64,000 bases of DNA from Karalla daura (GCA_029224185.1 CM055198.1:8993124-9057123), one strand, 5' to 3'; shown: positions 29,197 through 41,900, counted from the first letter of the stretch. Translations and numbers: made by a program. The notes: a model not told the origin generated them from the sequence alone.

Positions 29197-30344
29197 TTTG
29201 GGGGTTGGGGGGGTCACATAGTACGTGCCTGTTCTTGGGTCTGCGTCTCTCCCGGGAGGGCGCGACGCCGCTTCCTCCTCACGCTGCGGCACGTACGTAC
29301 TGCTTTTTTTTCTGGAGAATGGAGCGCGGAGCCGGGACTAACCCATAGCAGAAGTTCTAAGTACCGTAGAGTTTATAACCGCGTCGTGTAAATCGCTGTC
29401 GTCATTTCACCCGTACGCGGCTGCTCTTCTCTCGTGCAGGGGGCACGCTTTTTGCACACGTTTCCGTTTCCGTTTCGTTCTCGGACCCTTCAAAGCCGCG
29501 GTGCTCTGTCGGCGTACCACCGGAGTCGCGCGTCTGCGGGGACGGAGCGGGGCGAGGGTGCCATCTCCAGCGTATACTGTAAGTTCACAAAAGAAAAGAG
29601 AGAGGAGAGGAGGCGTCATCAGCGCTGGGTTCAGCCGCTCGCCCTCGCCTCCCGGCTCCAGTCCCGCCGCCCGGACCTCGGTGAACACCGCGCTCAGGTT
29701 CAACCGAGTTTGTCGTCCTCTCCTTCAGCGCATCTCGCCCGGACGTGGCGAGCCTCGAGCCTCCACAATTTGTGTTCGTGCCTCTCGTACTCCATTTAAC
29801 CCTTAAAACTTTAGTGGCAAAATACTCCTCCTAATGCAAAATGAATGGTTTTCCCGACTTGTCCTAACGGCTATTAGTGTCCCCCGCCACCCCACCCACC
29901 CCATGTTCTGCCTTTTATACGTATGTGGGTATTTTTCTGTTATGTATGTCTTCATAGAAAACAACAGCTTCATAGTATTGGACATATAATTTTGTAGTTG
30001 GATTTAATTGCAATATCGATAAGATTAAGTTATGCAATTTAATGTCTGATGGGGTTTTTGTTTTTATTTTTGTTCAACAATGCTCATTCTCCTTAGTAAT
30101 GTGCCTCAAACCAAGCCACTGCATGCAGTTTTAACTATGATGACATTTGTACAATGGAAAACTGAGCTTTAATAAAGATCTCCATGTTGAAACTTCTCAC
30201 TTCTACAAGCTGTCATTGTTTCCTTGCTGCCTTTACTGTTTCAAAGCTTCATTTAATTGTCTTTTTTCTTGGCCAGATTGCACATTTTGGAGTTATGGTT
30301 TGACTGAAAACACACAAGTGAAATCACATGGCATGGTGCTAACA

Positions 30345-30475
30345 CATCCATCCATTATCTTAGCTGGCCTGTGCTGAAAGGCGGGTGTGCTTTGGCTATC
30401 TCTGAAGACGGGGAATACAACCTGGACCATCCATCACAGGACACACACACACACACCTGGAAGCAATTCAGAGAG
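30345..30475. mobile_element. Degenerate L2/CR1-like LINE tail
   Basis: ACACATCCATCCATTATCTT followed by a GAAAGGCGGG word and then ACCTGGACCATCCATCACAGG. These keep the order of words found in a very common fish LINE-type repeat (consensus from memory: catccattatctt ... aaaggcggggtacaccctggacaggtcgccagtccatcacagg). It lies between gmps and the class C receptor. The rest of 30177-31805 shows no recognisable gene and should hold the receptor promoter. Confidence 0.45.
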
Positions 30476-31805
30476 AGGATAATGACATGATTGTTAATGG
30501 GTGATTCAAGGGAAATGGTTTTGTAATATATTCTTAAAATTGGAGACCATGTTTCATTCTGTGAAAACTCATCTTCGTCCAATGGTTCATATTTTTCACA
30601 GTCATTTTTCCTCCCATTTGGTGCCGTTTTATTTTCATTTTTTCCTCCCCGGACTCTTCTGTAGCGTATCTGGGGACAGGTGTTTGTCTAAATCTGAGCA
30701 AATAGCGTTGAACTACTCGCACCATTGTTCGGCCTCGAGTGGTTCGAAAAAATGTCACACTGGCCTGCAATAAAAGCCAAGCTCGCTCAGCCCTATGAGC
30801 AAGGAGGGACAGAGAGACAGGCAGACAGACGGGCAGCTTGCTGGGAGCCGGGGGGACTGGCCCTCCTTGCCACGTGCCCCCTCACAAACGTCTGCACGTC
30901 CGTTCTTCTACATAATTGATTTCTCGCTGGATTCATCAGCCCGTCAGACGTCCCTCATGTGCCTGAGCGGGATCACAAGGGCGCAGTCACACACTCCCAC
31001 GCTCACGCTCTGTAATAGCTGCTGCAGAGGAAGCACGCCCAAAGATGCCTCGCCATAGTCCCGAGATATGACAGAGATGTCATTTCTCTACATTCTAATA
31101 ATCCGCGCGTACCGTCAACAGCCATATTGTTGAAACAAGTGTCGACTCTAATTGGAAGTTTGTTACCAGGCCATGGGTGCAGGTGTGTGCCTGTCCCCGC
31201 TGACTGGAAGACAAGAGCAGACACGTCCAGTCACCCATCAACACACCTTAGAGCCGCACTCTGGGGACGAGGCTCCGTTATGGAACAGTAGCGATGCCGT
31301 AGTGTTGCATAAAGGCCGCACGGGTTACCACCTGCAGCCGCCAATTAACTCCTGGCCTGTGGCGGTTTACCGCCTGCCTGCCTGCCTCCCTCCGACCTGC
31401 CCATGAAGAAATAAGCTGCACTTAGAGGGACAGAAAGAGAAATGAAACCAGATGTACACTCTTTGATTTTGATGGTGAAGTGTGGGGGTTTGTGCAGGCG
31501 GTTCAGATTGTGGAGCCCAACTCTAGCGAAACACCTTCCAAACTACACCTTTCAGTGATCGGAACACTTTTCCGCTCCGTAAAATCACCAAAGAGCTACC
31601 TGTCCGACAAAGGGAGAAGTTGAACATTACCGCCATCTCGTCTCTGCAATCCGGCGCCCTGCTCCTCGTTTCTGCACCGTTGCTTCCGCTCTCGTGTTAG
31701 CTCGGGCAGCTCCCCTGGGTGCAGGTGAGGCACCTGTCACGCTCCTGGCGCTCTCTTTCACTGTCTGCCACAGCTCTATCGGCTGCCTCCTGCCTCCTGC
31801 ACAGC

Positions 31806-34800
31806 ATGGAAATACGCTTTTTGCTGGGATTATGCGCCCTCTGCTACCTGTGCGGCCCGGCCCGGGCAGAGTCCACCTGCAAGCTGAAGGCCAAGTTCAA
31901 CCTGAGCGGCTACAAGAACGTGGAGAAGAAGAAGGTGGTGGTCGGGGGGATGTTCCCTGTCCACAAGCGCATCGCCTCCTCCGACGGCAACACCTCACGG
32001 CTGCCTGTCTCCTCCGGCTGCGAAGGGTGAGTCCACCTCCAAACATGTCTGTTGGCTGGAGTTGTTTAACCATGGCCAGTCTGTGTAGATGTTCTCAGTA
32101 GGACCCACACCCATGTGTTTTACACCTCTGATCATTATCTTACAGATCGGACAAGTCACATTACTCAATTCTGTAACTCCTGGGTGAGAAATATTTGGAC
32201 ATAATTGAATTAATTGCATGTTTGAATAGCACAGTGTAATGCTGAGATCGCTTAACCTAAAAACAGAGCCGTCCTCAATACCTCAGGGGCCAATTAGCAA
32301 CAGTATAGCATGTATTATTGTGGAGCCAAGCCTTTACAGATTCTGGGAACTGTCCTCCGTTAGTCTCTGGGGGACACTTCCCAGGATAGTTTAGGAACAG
32401 GCTGTATAAGTCTGTTCAGGCCATTATATCCCAGACATTACTTTAATTTGGATTTTTTTTGTTCTCCTGAATCAACACAGTAGAACACACTCTTTTACAC
32501 TGTACACTAATGTTCCTCCCATCACCCTCCAAGGTTTAACTTCCGCACCTTCCGCTGGACCCAGACCATGCTGTTCGCCATCAACGAGATCAACCAGAGG
32601 GAGGACCTGCTGCCCAACACCGACCTGGGATACGTCATCTACGACTCCTGCTTCACCATCTCCAAGGCCGTGGAGGGCACCCTCACCTACCTGACGGGCC
32701 AGGACGAGGCCGTGCCCAACTACCGCTGTGGGGACGGGGCGCCTCTGGCCTCCCTGGTGGGCGCCGGAGGCTCCGACCTGTCCATCGCCACCGCCAGGAT
32801 CCTCGGACTGTACCACTTCCCACAGGTACTGGAGGCCGCCGCCCCAGTCCAACAAAAACCATGAATCAAACCCAAAACAATACACTTTAATGCCTCATTA
32901 GCCTCATTGATTTCTGAGAATATCTGCTCAACCTGAATGAGATGCCAGTGACAGCTTTTACACCCGGTGAAACAGGGCCAAGACAAACTTCTCCCAAAAC
33001 ATCGTATGGCTCATTCCACAGATGACAGGTGATTGGAACAGATGATGGGTGGAAAGGTCCAGCCATCCTAAAAGCCAGAATGAATAACTTTTGTGGCCAA
33101 ACTTGTGTTTGCATTTGTTTTACACATATTTTATTTCAGGAATCTGGGTCACAGACTGCAGGCAGTGATTACAAAGCGACAAAGCAAACCCTTCTTGTGT
33201 CTCTCCCCCTTGTCATAGGTCAGCTATTTCTCATCCTGCTCTGCCCTGGAGAGTAAGTTCCAGTTCCCCACCTTCCTCAGGACCATCCCCAACGACGTCC
33301 ACCAGTCTTCGGCGATGGCGAAGCTGGTGCTGCACTTCGGCTGGACCTGGGTGGGCACCATAGCTGCAGACGACGATTACGGGAAGTATGGCATCAAGGA
33401 CTTCAAGGAGCAGGTGGAGGAAGCTGGAGTCTGCATCTCCTTCTCAGAGACCCTGCCCAAGGTTTTTTTTTGCATCTTTTTCTTTTCTTTCCATTAATTT
33501 GTTCATTAACCTGCATTGTAGTGCAAATGTGAGTGCCTTCTGGAGCCTCTCAGGAAAGAATACCCTCTGGTCAGGCCTGCAGTCCATCACAGGGCACACA
33601 TGCCATCACTGTCATGGTTGATTTGGAGGCATGGAGATGTGGAGACAAAGGAATCCCTCAGGATTCCAATCAAGGTCTTTCTTTTCACTTTCTTTGGTTA
33701 CACAGCATTCGTTCCTTCTCTCCTACCCCCAGGTGAGCTCCCCCGAGGACATCCAGCGCATTGTTCAGACAGTGGTGAAATCCACGGCCAAGATCATCGT
33801 GGTTTTCTCTTCAGACGTGGACCTCAGTCCCCTGATCGGCGAGCTGCTGCAGCACAACGTCACCAACCGCACCTGGATCGCCAGCGAGGCCTGGGTCACC
33901 TCCGCTCTCATCAACCAGCCTGAGGTGAGCGAGAGGAGGAGAGGAGTCATGGTGCAGAGCTTCCTGGTAAATCCGTGTGAATCCTGAGTGGGCTTGACAG
34001 TGGGCTTGTTCTCACGCAGGTGAGCTCCCTGCTGGGAGGCACCCTGGGCTTTGGGATAAGAAGGGCTGACATCCCTGGTCTGCAGCGCCATCTCCTGGAC
34101 CTGGACCCCTATGATGACACTTTCACTGAGGAATTCTGGGAGACGGTGCGTTAAGTTAGAGTCCACATATCTATTCAGCACATTCAGGGCAAGCTTTTTT
34201 TTTTTCTTACCAAACTGTAAAGAAATCACAAACATTATAGACTGATACATCCATTTGTGTTTATTTTTGCTTCACAGCTGTTTAACTGCACATTGGACTA
34301 TGGCAAAGCTCTGAAGAGGAGCAAGCAGAGGGCAGCGCAGGCCAATGGCACCCTGTCCCGGGTGGAAAGGAGCGTCCCTGATGGGCTGTGCACAGGCCGA
34401 GAGTCTATCGCCCAGCTCAAAAACACCTACTCTGATGTTTCCCAGCTACGAATCACCTACAGGTCAGTTTGAATGTGGACGTGGTGCACTTACAGGTTTT
34501 CCCCCCTGAGTAATGCAAAGATAGAGTCATAGCTAGGGAATAGGTCTTTGTTGGAGAGCTGGTACTAGTGTTGCTGCAAGTGTCACAGGAAAACAACTCT
34601 CCTCCGCTGTGTGTGATCTTGTCTCTGGCTCACAGCGTGTACAAAGCAGTGTACGCTGTGGCCCACGCTTTGCACAACCTGGAGCACTGTGAGGAGGGAC
34701 GGGGGCCGTTCAACGGCAAAGACTGTGCGAACATCTCCAACTTTGAGCCGTGGCAGGTACGCCCCTGCATGTGTGCTCCAATGTGTGTGTGTGGGTGTCA

Positions 34801-35526
34801 GTGTGTTTATTATATTCACGTTGTTGTGATGTGAGTATATTTCTACACACACTTAGTGGACCCAACTGAAGATTTTGTGTGTGTGTGTGTGTGTATGTGT
34901 ATGTGGATGCGCACATGTAACTGCTGAGGTTTGCTTTAGTTTGATTAGGTAAAGCTTAAGCATTTGATTTTGATGGCTGATTGTGTTTAATCAGTGAGGG
35001 TCCTCAGGGTTTGGTGTGCGTACAACTGTTTTTTTCTTTTTATGCTTATTTTCTCAATTTGTGTTCTGTAATGTCTTCGCTTTCCTTAATTTTGGAAAGT
35101 TTGTATCTCATATCCATTAGGATGATATCTTCTTTGCATCTCTTGATGGACTTCATCTCTTCTTCATCTCTTGCACGTGTTCATTTTGAACCAAACATTT
35201 CTCTGTCCCACAGCTGATGTACTACATGAAAAACGTGCGTTTCAAAGTGCCACACACGGATGAGGAGATCTACTTCGATGACGGGGACGTGGAGGGTTTC
35301 TACGAAATCATTAACTGGCAGTTTGACAGTGACGGGGAGATCTCCTACGTCAGTGTGGGGCACTACAATGGCTCGAGAGCCCCTGAAGACAGGATGACCA
35401 TTATAAATGACTCCATCGTGTGGAACAATGAAGTGCTAGAGGTCAGCAGCATATTGGCAGCCATTAACCGAGTTCTCTTCTGGGGCCAAGCCATGCATAT
35501 ATGCATATGTTTATTTAATCAATTGA

Positions 35527-35576
<50 letters not shown>

Positions 35577-38465
35577 GTAGCCTCCTCGGTCAGTGTGCAG
35601 TGAGAACTGCCAGCCAGGAACCAGGAAAGGAATCCGACAGGGAGAACCAGTCTGCTGCTTCGACTGTATCCCATGTGCCGACGGCGAAATCAGCAACACA
35701 ACCAGTGAGTCGCACCTCACACACCTGAGATCTTCCAGAAAGATCTCAAATGTTTGGTAGGAGAAGCTTCTACCAAACCGTACCACCAAGCTCTCACACA
35801 TCTCTTAATTCCTGCACAGGTTGAACAAATCGCGTCTTACTCTGCTGTTTAAAGTGCAACAAAAAGCATCTGATGGGTGTTTGTAGTAACACAGGGTGGC
35901 AGTCACACCTCGGCGTCTCCTCTCCCTCTCTGACAGATGCTCGTGAGTGCATCCTGTGTGGGGAGGACGACTGGTCCAACAACGCGCACGACGCCTGCGT
36001 GCCAAAGATCATCGAGTTCCTGGCCTTCGGAGAGCCGCTGGGCATCACGCTCATCGTCATCTCGGCCTTCGGAGCGCTGGTCACCATCGCTGTGGCGGTG
36101 GGTGAAGGTGACATCCCTCACGCAGAGCGAGAGCAAGAGGCTGTCATTTACCATCTTTTTCCACTCCCAGGTGGTGTTCATCATGAACATCAACACCCCG
36201 CTGGTGAAAGCCAACGACCCTCTGCTGAGCTTCTCGCTGCTCTTCTCACTGGTGGTGACCTTCCTCTGCTCCATCGTCTTCCTCGGGGAGCCCCAGAACT
36301 GGAGCTGCATGACCAGCCAAGTCGCCCTGGCCCTGGGCTTTGCTCTCTGCCTGTCCTCCATCATGGGTGGGTGCACTTTTCTTCACATTCAAACCTGTAT
36401 CTGGTACTGCATTATCTGCCCAAACTACATCTTGACCGAAGTTTTGATGTCGATCCTGGACTAGGAATTTAGTAGCTAATCCAGGGCCGGCCCCTATTCT
36501 ATCTGCACTGAATTGACTGTGATGTATCTTAAATCAGGTAAGGCAGCCGTGCTGATGCTGCGAGCCCAGGCTCTGAAGGCGGCCCGTGCCGCGGCCAAAG
36601 CCGCCGCTAAAGCGGCCAAGGCGGCGGCCGAGGCAGCGGCCAACAGCGGCAGCCCTGACGTCATCGCCACCAATTCCAACGCCAACAACAACAACGACAA
36701 CAACGTCAACGCAAAGCCTGAGGTCGACTCTCTCACCTGTGCCCACCAGAGGGCGATGGCAACCGTGGCCACTCTGATACAGGTGTGGAGGGAAACTGGC
36801 AGCTTTACGTTTACGACATTAGATCGGAAGTCTTTCTCACTATACGACCCATACGATGGGTTTTAACACATCTGTGCTCAAATTCTCTGGGTAGGATCTA
36901 AGACACTTTAAAACATCGATTAGAGACAAGAACATTTTGAGGATGGGAGATTTTGAGAGTAATTCAGTACTGTACTACTAGTATTACTACAGCTACTAGT
37001 GCACTGTAACTGTATGAAGCCTCTCATCAAGGTTGCCAAGGTTACATGATAGCAGAGTGGCTCATTTAATAGTGATTGAAGAAAAGAAAGGACAAAAAAC
37101 AAAAAAGTTGAACACCAACAACAGATATGTAACAAATATGGTACATAATAAGACAGCAGCATATGCAAGAGTTCATTTCAATTGAATTCATCATTATTTG
37201 ATATACTATTTTCTTTTAAAAATGATGTCCAGACACTTTACACTGGGGCAGGTCTGCACCAAAGTCTTAATGGAACATCAATGAAAAGAGTCCAACAAAT
37301 CACACATCTGAGCATGATTATGTAATAATAGATGGTGTACAGTTTAGTGCTGCACAGTGTTGGGATGGTGCAGAGGTAGTAACAGTCATCACTGAAGCTC
37401 AGCTCTTTGGAGAAAGCTAACTCATGGCCAGGAGGTGCAGGCTTTAATGGCCTTGTACTGTAGCACCTTCCAGATGGCAACGAGGAGCAGAGCAGGTGAG
37501 ACGCGTACCTTTCAGCCAGAATCCTGCGGCGCTACCGTGTTCCATTTGTTCTTCTGCACAGGCGATAGCGTGCACGGTGTGGCTCTGCATCCTCCCTCCT
37601 CGAGCCTTCAAGAACACCTCTGCCCAGAACATAAAGATCATCCTCGAGTGCGACGAAGGCTCTGTGGTCTTCATCTGCTGCATCTTTGCCTATGACATCC
37701 TGCTGGCTCTGATAGCCTTCGTCTTTGCATTCATCGCCCGCAAGCTGGAGGACCACTTCAAGTAGGAGAGAGAAATATGCTGAAATGTCTATGCATTTTA
37801 GCTGTAACTCATATCCCTCTGCATGCACTTTTTATTTTGCACTCCAGCAGTGATTAACTGGGCTTCTCTCAAGGATATTTTCTCCTTTTGCTCTGTAATT
37901 AATTTCCTGAGGGGAACCTCAAGGGATCAATAGTTCTTTAGTTAGTTCTGGAGTTAGATCTTTCCTCCACAGGTCACAAAAACACCAATATTAAAGTCTA
38001 AAATAAAAGTAGGCAAAAAAGAATCTACCTTTCTCATTGATTTTTCCCACCCTGCCTACAGTACTTCAACCAGCCTCAAGTACTTCTCATGAGGAGAGGT
38101 CTATGTGCTGGCGTATGACACCTCTTCTTATTGCCCTTTCCAGCGAGGGGAAGTGCATGACCTTCGGCATGCTGGTCTTCTTCATCGTGTGGATCTCCTT
38201 CGTCCCGGCGTACCTCAGCACTCGCGGCAAGTTCATGGTGGCTGTGCAGATCTTTGCCATCCTGGCGTCGAGCTTCGGCCTGCTCACCTGCATCTTCCTG
38301 CCCAAGTGTTACATCCTCCTGGTCAAGCCCGAGCGCAACACGGAGGACATGATGAGGCCCCGCGCCAAGCCGCGTGACGGCAGCTCCACCGGCACCTCGG
38401 CCTCCCTCAACACCGCCGCCACCGAGGTCACCGCCACCACCGCCTCCACCGCTGTGGACGACTAG
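31806..38465 (+). CDS. olfcc1: Class C GPCR of the CaSR/V2R type, probably olfactory receptor OlfCc1 (V2R family C), 14 coding exons
   Basis: Exons: 31806-32026, 32534-32825, 33219-33461, 33733-33924, 34020-34145, 34278-34462, 34636-34756, 35214-35441, 35581-35704, 35937-36097, 36171-36366, 36538-36782, 37562-37761, 38144-38465. All phases agree, giving 951 residues without a break. A signal peptide (1-21) precedes a Venus-flytrap domain. It keeps residues equivalent to the CaSR amino-acid site: S154, S176/S177, D197, Y225, E304. A Cys-rich domain (537 to about 600; VCSENC...CCFDC) and seven TM segments from about 604 follow. The TM6-TM7 stretch (GKCMTFGMLVF...IPKCYILLVKPE type) is typical of V2R and CaSR. 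Loop 2 holds an Ala/Lys- and Asn-rich insertion (about 706-760). The tail is Thr/Ala-rich. The position next to gmps parallels mouse Vmn2r1 near Gmps, which favours the V2R family-C coreceptor OlfCc1. The family call is firm; the exact orthologue is less so. Confidence 0.85.
33540..33660. mobile_element. Degenerate LINE-tail-like fragment in receptor intron 3
   Basis: GGTCAGGCCTGCAGTCCATC and the following ACAGGGCACACATG resemble the fish L2-like word cgccagtccatcacagggccaacac. The fragment lies in the intron between receptor exons 3 and 4. Limits are approximate. Confidence 0.35.
35530..35577. repeat. (TG)n microsatellite forming an acceptor tract
   Basis: About 22 TG units run up to TTGTAG, the acceptor of receptor coding exon 9 (35581). 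The TG run replaces most of a normal polypyrimidine tract. In the human CFTR gene a (TG)nTn run at an acceptor lowers splicing; whether that applies here is unknown. Confidence 0.9.
37890..37940. mobile_element. Possible LINE 3' tail fragment
   Basis: TTAATTTCCTGAGGGGAACC, shortly followed by GGGATCAATAG, resembles the fish LINE tail word 'aatttcccctcgtgggatcaataaag'. It lies in the receptor intron between coding exons 13 and 14. The match is short and the call is tentative. Confidence 0.3.
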
Positions 38466-38575
38466 CGGAGCGGCCGCCACGAACTGAACTGACGAGCACG
38501 AGAATCACCACTGAAAGTAGCGGCTTCGTTGAGCATCCGCTCCGGCTGATTAGGCTCCCTAATGTCGTTTTAAAG

Positions 38576-38777
38576 CAGGGGTAGGGAACCTGTTCCTCAA
38601 AGAGCCATGTGGCTGCAGGTTTTTGTTCCAACCAAGCAGGAGCACACCTGATTTGGCTTATTCAATCAACTGATCTGAGTCTTCAGACAGTTGACTGGTC
38701 AGTCTGTGTGCTCTGGATAGGTTGGAACAAAAACCTGCAGCCACATGGCTCTTTGTGGAACAGGTTCCCTACCCCTG
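38576..38777. mobile_element. hAT-like MITE with 58-base terminal inverted repeats
   Basis: This 202-base element starts CAGGGGTAGGGAACC and ends with its reverse complement. The two ends match over 58 bases with one mismatch. The flanks are TTTTAAAG (38568-38575) and CTTTAAAG (38778-38785), an 8-base target-site duplication with one difference. CAG-type ends plus an 8-base duplication are hallmarks of hAT elements. It encodes no protein, so it is a non-autonomous copy. It sits in the receptor's 3' UTR, between the stop (38465) and the poly(A) signal (38915). Confidence 0.85.
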
Positions 38778-38914
38778 CTTTAAAGCATCGTTTTGGCTTC
38801 AAACTGTCGTATGACTTACCAAAAAATCTTTTTATTTACACTGACTGAATGCCCAGGTCCGATGTTCCCTCATGTGTGTTAGAATAGTGTCGATAGGTTT
38901 GAGGAAAACAATTA

Positions 38915-38920
38915 AATAAA
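38915..38920 (+). other. Candidate polyadenylation signal of the class C receptor gene
   Basis: AATAAA 450 bases after the stop codon. The transcript's 3' UTR would contain the inverted-repeat MITE. Confidence 0.55.
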
Positions 38921-41900
38921 ACCGCTACCTCAGCAATTATTATACGCCTCGAGCTCCTCGTCAAAGCTGCTGCTGCTGCTTCAGTCCTGGTAGTGGAATC
39001 AACATAAAGGCAGCTTTGACCTCAGATCTTATTACAGCTGTTAACTTACATTTAACATGTTTTTAAAGTAAAGGGCTTTACGTGTGGCTGGGTCCTCAGA
39101 TATCTGTGTAAAATGCTTACACACGCTTAAACATGACTTTAACACAGTAATCCCTGGTTGTGTAGCATCCTACTTTTCTAACACGATCATCATTTTTTCA
39201 GTCACCTCCAACCTGTGTTTTTCTTGTCAAAGCAATAAATTCATTTTATGAAGTCATCTTATTAAATCGCGCTGCATAACTAACAAACCTAAAGTTTGAT
39301 ATCAGAGTCAGAGGAACTTAATTTATGCTGATCAAATATTATTTGAAAGGCAATAACATTTACTTATGTTGTCCTAATATAAAATAAAAAATAAAGATAC
39401 CAGATGCAGGTGTCAGTGGTAAGGATATTTATTACACTCCTTTAGACAAAGCGACATTAGATTATATTGTGAGTGCGAGAGGGTCAGCCAGGCTGGCTTC
39501 ATTGTAAGTCACGCAGGGAAGTCTGAGTTCTCTGAGGTCCTCGGCCCCAGGGACTGTGAGGACGAGCCAGAAGATGAGTCGCTTTTGTGTGGTGGCCGCA
39601 ATGATCCAGCAGAGGGAGCTCCAGGAGCTGCTTCAGGCACGACAGCGAGTCTGTGGACAGGAGGCTGGTGATGCAATTAGAAGAAATCAGCCTATGTAGA
39701 TTATGCATTATATCAACAGCACACTGACTCGAGAATTCATTACCATGTGAATGGTTTACTTTTACTCACAGAGTACAGCACTGATGCTGATTCTCCCCTC
39801 ACACTTCTCTGAGTGGATGAAGTAAATGATAAGGATGGAGTAACAGTTATGGTGGAAATAGTTACTATGCTCAGGTGTATGGTATGCATACCGTTGAAAA
39901 GACGAAAGGAAACACAGGGCAGGAACATTTTAGGAAAATAAAGACTGATCCTGTCCTTTACTCAACAGGTCAATCAGACTCTGAGATTAATGTATTCAGG
40001 TATGTCGAATCAGGTGTTGACCACTGAACTGCATTCATTATTTATGTTCTGGAGTGATGCCAAAGCCGGTACCGCTGTGCCGCATGTAACATTGTTCCAG
40101 GTCTGTGCATTGTGTGTAGGTTTCTACATGTCCCCCCCCTCCTCTCCTCAGCTCACGTTTCTTTCCTGGAACTGGTGAGGCCGCGAGCTGTGTCCCGGCG
40201 AAGCTGTCACTGTGGACGCTGATAAATCCTGCCGCTGACAGAGCGCTGAAGGAATGTGTTTATAATTTATTGTCAGCTGACGAGAGCGGACAGGAACAGT
40301 GGTGCTAAATCAAGATAAACTGAGAGCACGTGTGTGTGTGTGCTGCGTTCATTTTGCATGTGTGTTTTCACACAATTTGATAGTTATTTTCTGCTCTATT
40401 TTATCACTTTGTCAAGATTTCTTTTTCTCGCAGATTTTATTGCGAGCTCATCTTCATTTTTTCCATTTCTACCGTTCATGTCAAGGAGTTGTTATCCACC
40501 TTCCCTCTTCATTCCTCCTCCTCGGCCTCCAAGAGACTGATAAAGAATTAAGCAGGTGTGACACAATCCAAATGAGCCGAAGGGCCGCTGCCATTTGTTT
40601 CATTTCCAAATGAGTGGTCAGCGCACCTGAGGTGAACGACGGTGTTTACTGAGGCCTGTTGGGCAGAGGCGGAGGAAGCGATCGACTTTTAATCAACAGA
40701 GAATGAAGGATGCCCGAGGAGATGCAGAGCGGGGCTTCACTAATCATCCAGATGTGATTGTTCTGGTCTTCTGGTCGATTCATCACTGTATTTGGTGGAA
40801 GGTCACCACTTACAAGATGCCCCATGTTTCTGTTTTTGTCTGTACAAGTGTCAGAGTAACGTTTCCAGGCTCATTCACAAAGAGGGAAGTACACAACAGT
40901 GTAGTCTAACATGTGATAAGAAAACCAAGCATCTGGCAGCCACAAACCTGCTGAATGGCTTTATGTGCTGAGCAAAACCAACCACAATGTCACTATAAAT
41001 AACAGCCCTTTGTCATTCACAAACTGTGTCTCTGTGTGCTAATACTGCACAAAGCTGCCAGGATCAGAAGTGAAGCCGTGTGAATGGTGACTCAATCCCA
41101 GCCCAAGATGCTGCAGCCTCTGCCAAGACGGGCTGAGTGGGAGTGCAGGGATGAATGTATCGGTGGAGCCCTTTAAGTAGTTATCAAGACCAGAAAAGCG
41201 CTGTTTTAAAATCAGTCAATCTATGCCTCCTTTTCTGCCATGAAGGTAAAAAGGAGGTAAGAAAATTGACGGATGGGTGGATGTAACTAAAGCCTGGCCC
41301 AGTGATATTTAAAGAGATAGTTGAAAACTGAATTTAATGGCAGGATCTTTCACTCAGTGTGTGTATGTGAGTGTCTTCTTGCACTTGATACAAAGTTATG
41401 ACATGAGCAAGGGAATATATTTCCTGGCTCACGGTTCAGACACGGTAATGCCTCCTCTCAAGGAGCTTATCTTGTTTCAAGCTATAATGACTGGTATTAA
41501 TGTGGCTTCGGGGGAGATAAAAAAAGAAAATCACCGTTTTGCTGAATCACCATCCAGAGCCGCGACGGAGACAGAAAAAGGGAGGCATAAACTCCACGCT
41601 ACTTACCACAAGTGGTAATGAGCCTCTGATGGAGCCTGCGATACGAGTCCATTATACTAATATTTCATTTAGGGATGATTACATGGCTGTTACTCTTTGA
41701 ACAAATGATTGTATCAGCTCAGCAGATTGTGGCTGAAAGGAAGGCTGAGGAGATGTGCAGACAGAGGCCCAGGTTTGCTCCTAATCTAAAAGTGGAAGGA
41801 GCAGCTGCTTCTCTGTGCCCCATATAGTTTACCACCTTTTTTTTTTTTGTTGCCGTTGTTGGTTGTTCTTGTTGTGTGTGCTTGTGTGTACGTGTACGTG

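Larger units (their letters stand above)
28223..30176 (+). other. Probable gmps 3' UTR
   Basis: No AATAAA was seen between the gmps stop and 30171-30176, so the 3' UTR may be about 1.95 kb long. It contains pyrimidine-rich stretches (28330-28520), a 29-base G run (28750-28778), a C run (about 29067-29081) and a 24-base G run (29173-29196). No other gene is recognisable. The extent is inferred only from the first poly(A) signal. Confidence 0.5.

Noticed and set aside
36538..36782. Possibility that the Ala-rich exon is a misread intron or a pseudogene lesion
   Set aside because: Acceptor and donor are good, the phase matches both neighbours, and TM3/TM4 flanking residues are coded on the same exon, so it is treated as real.
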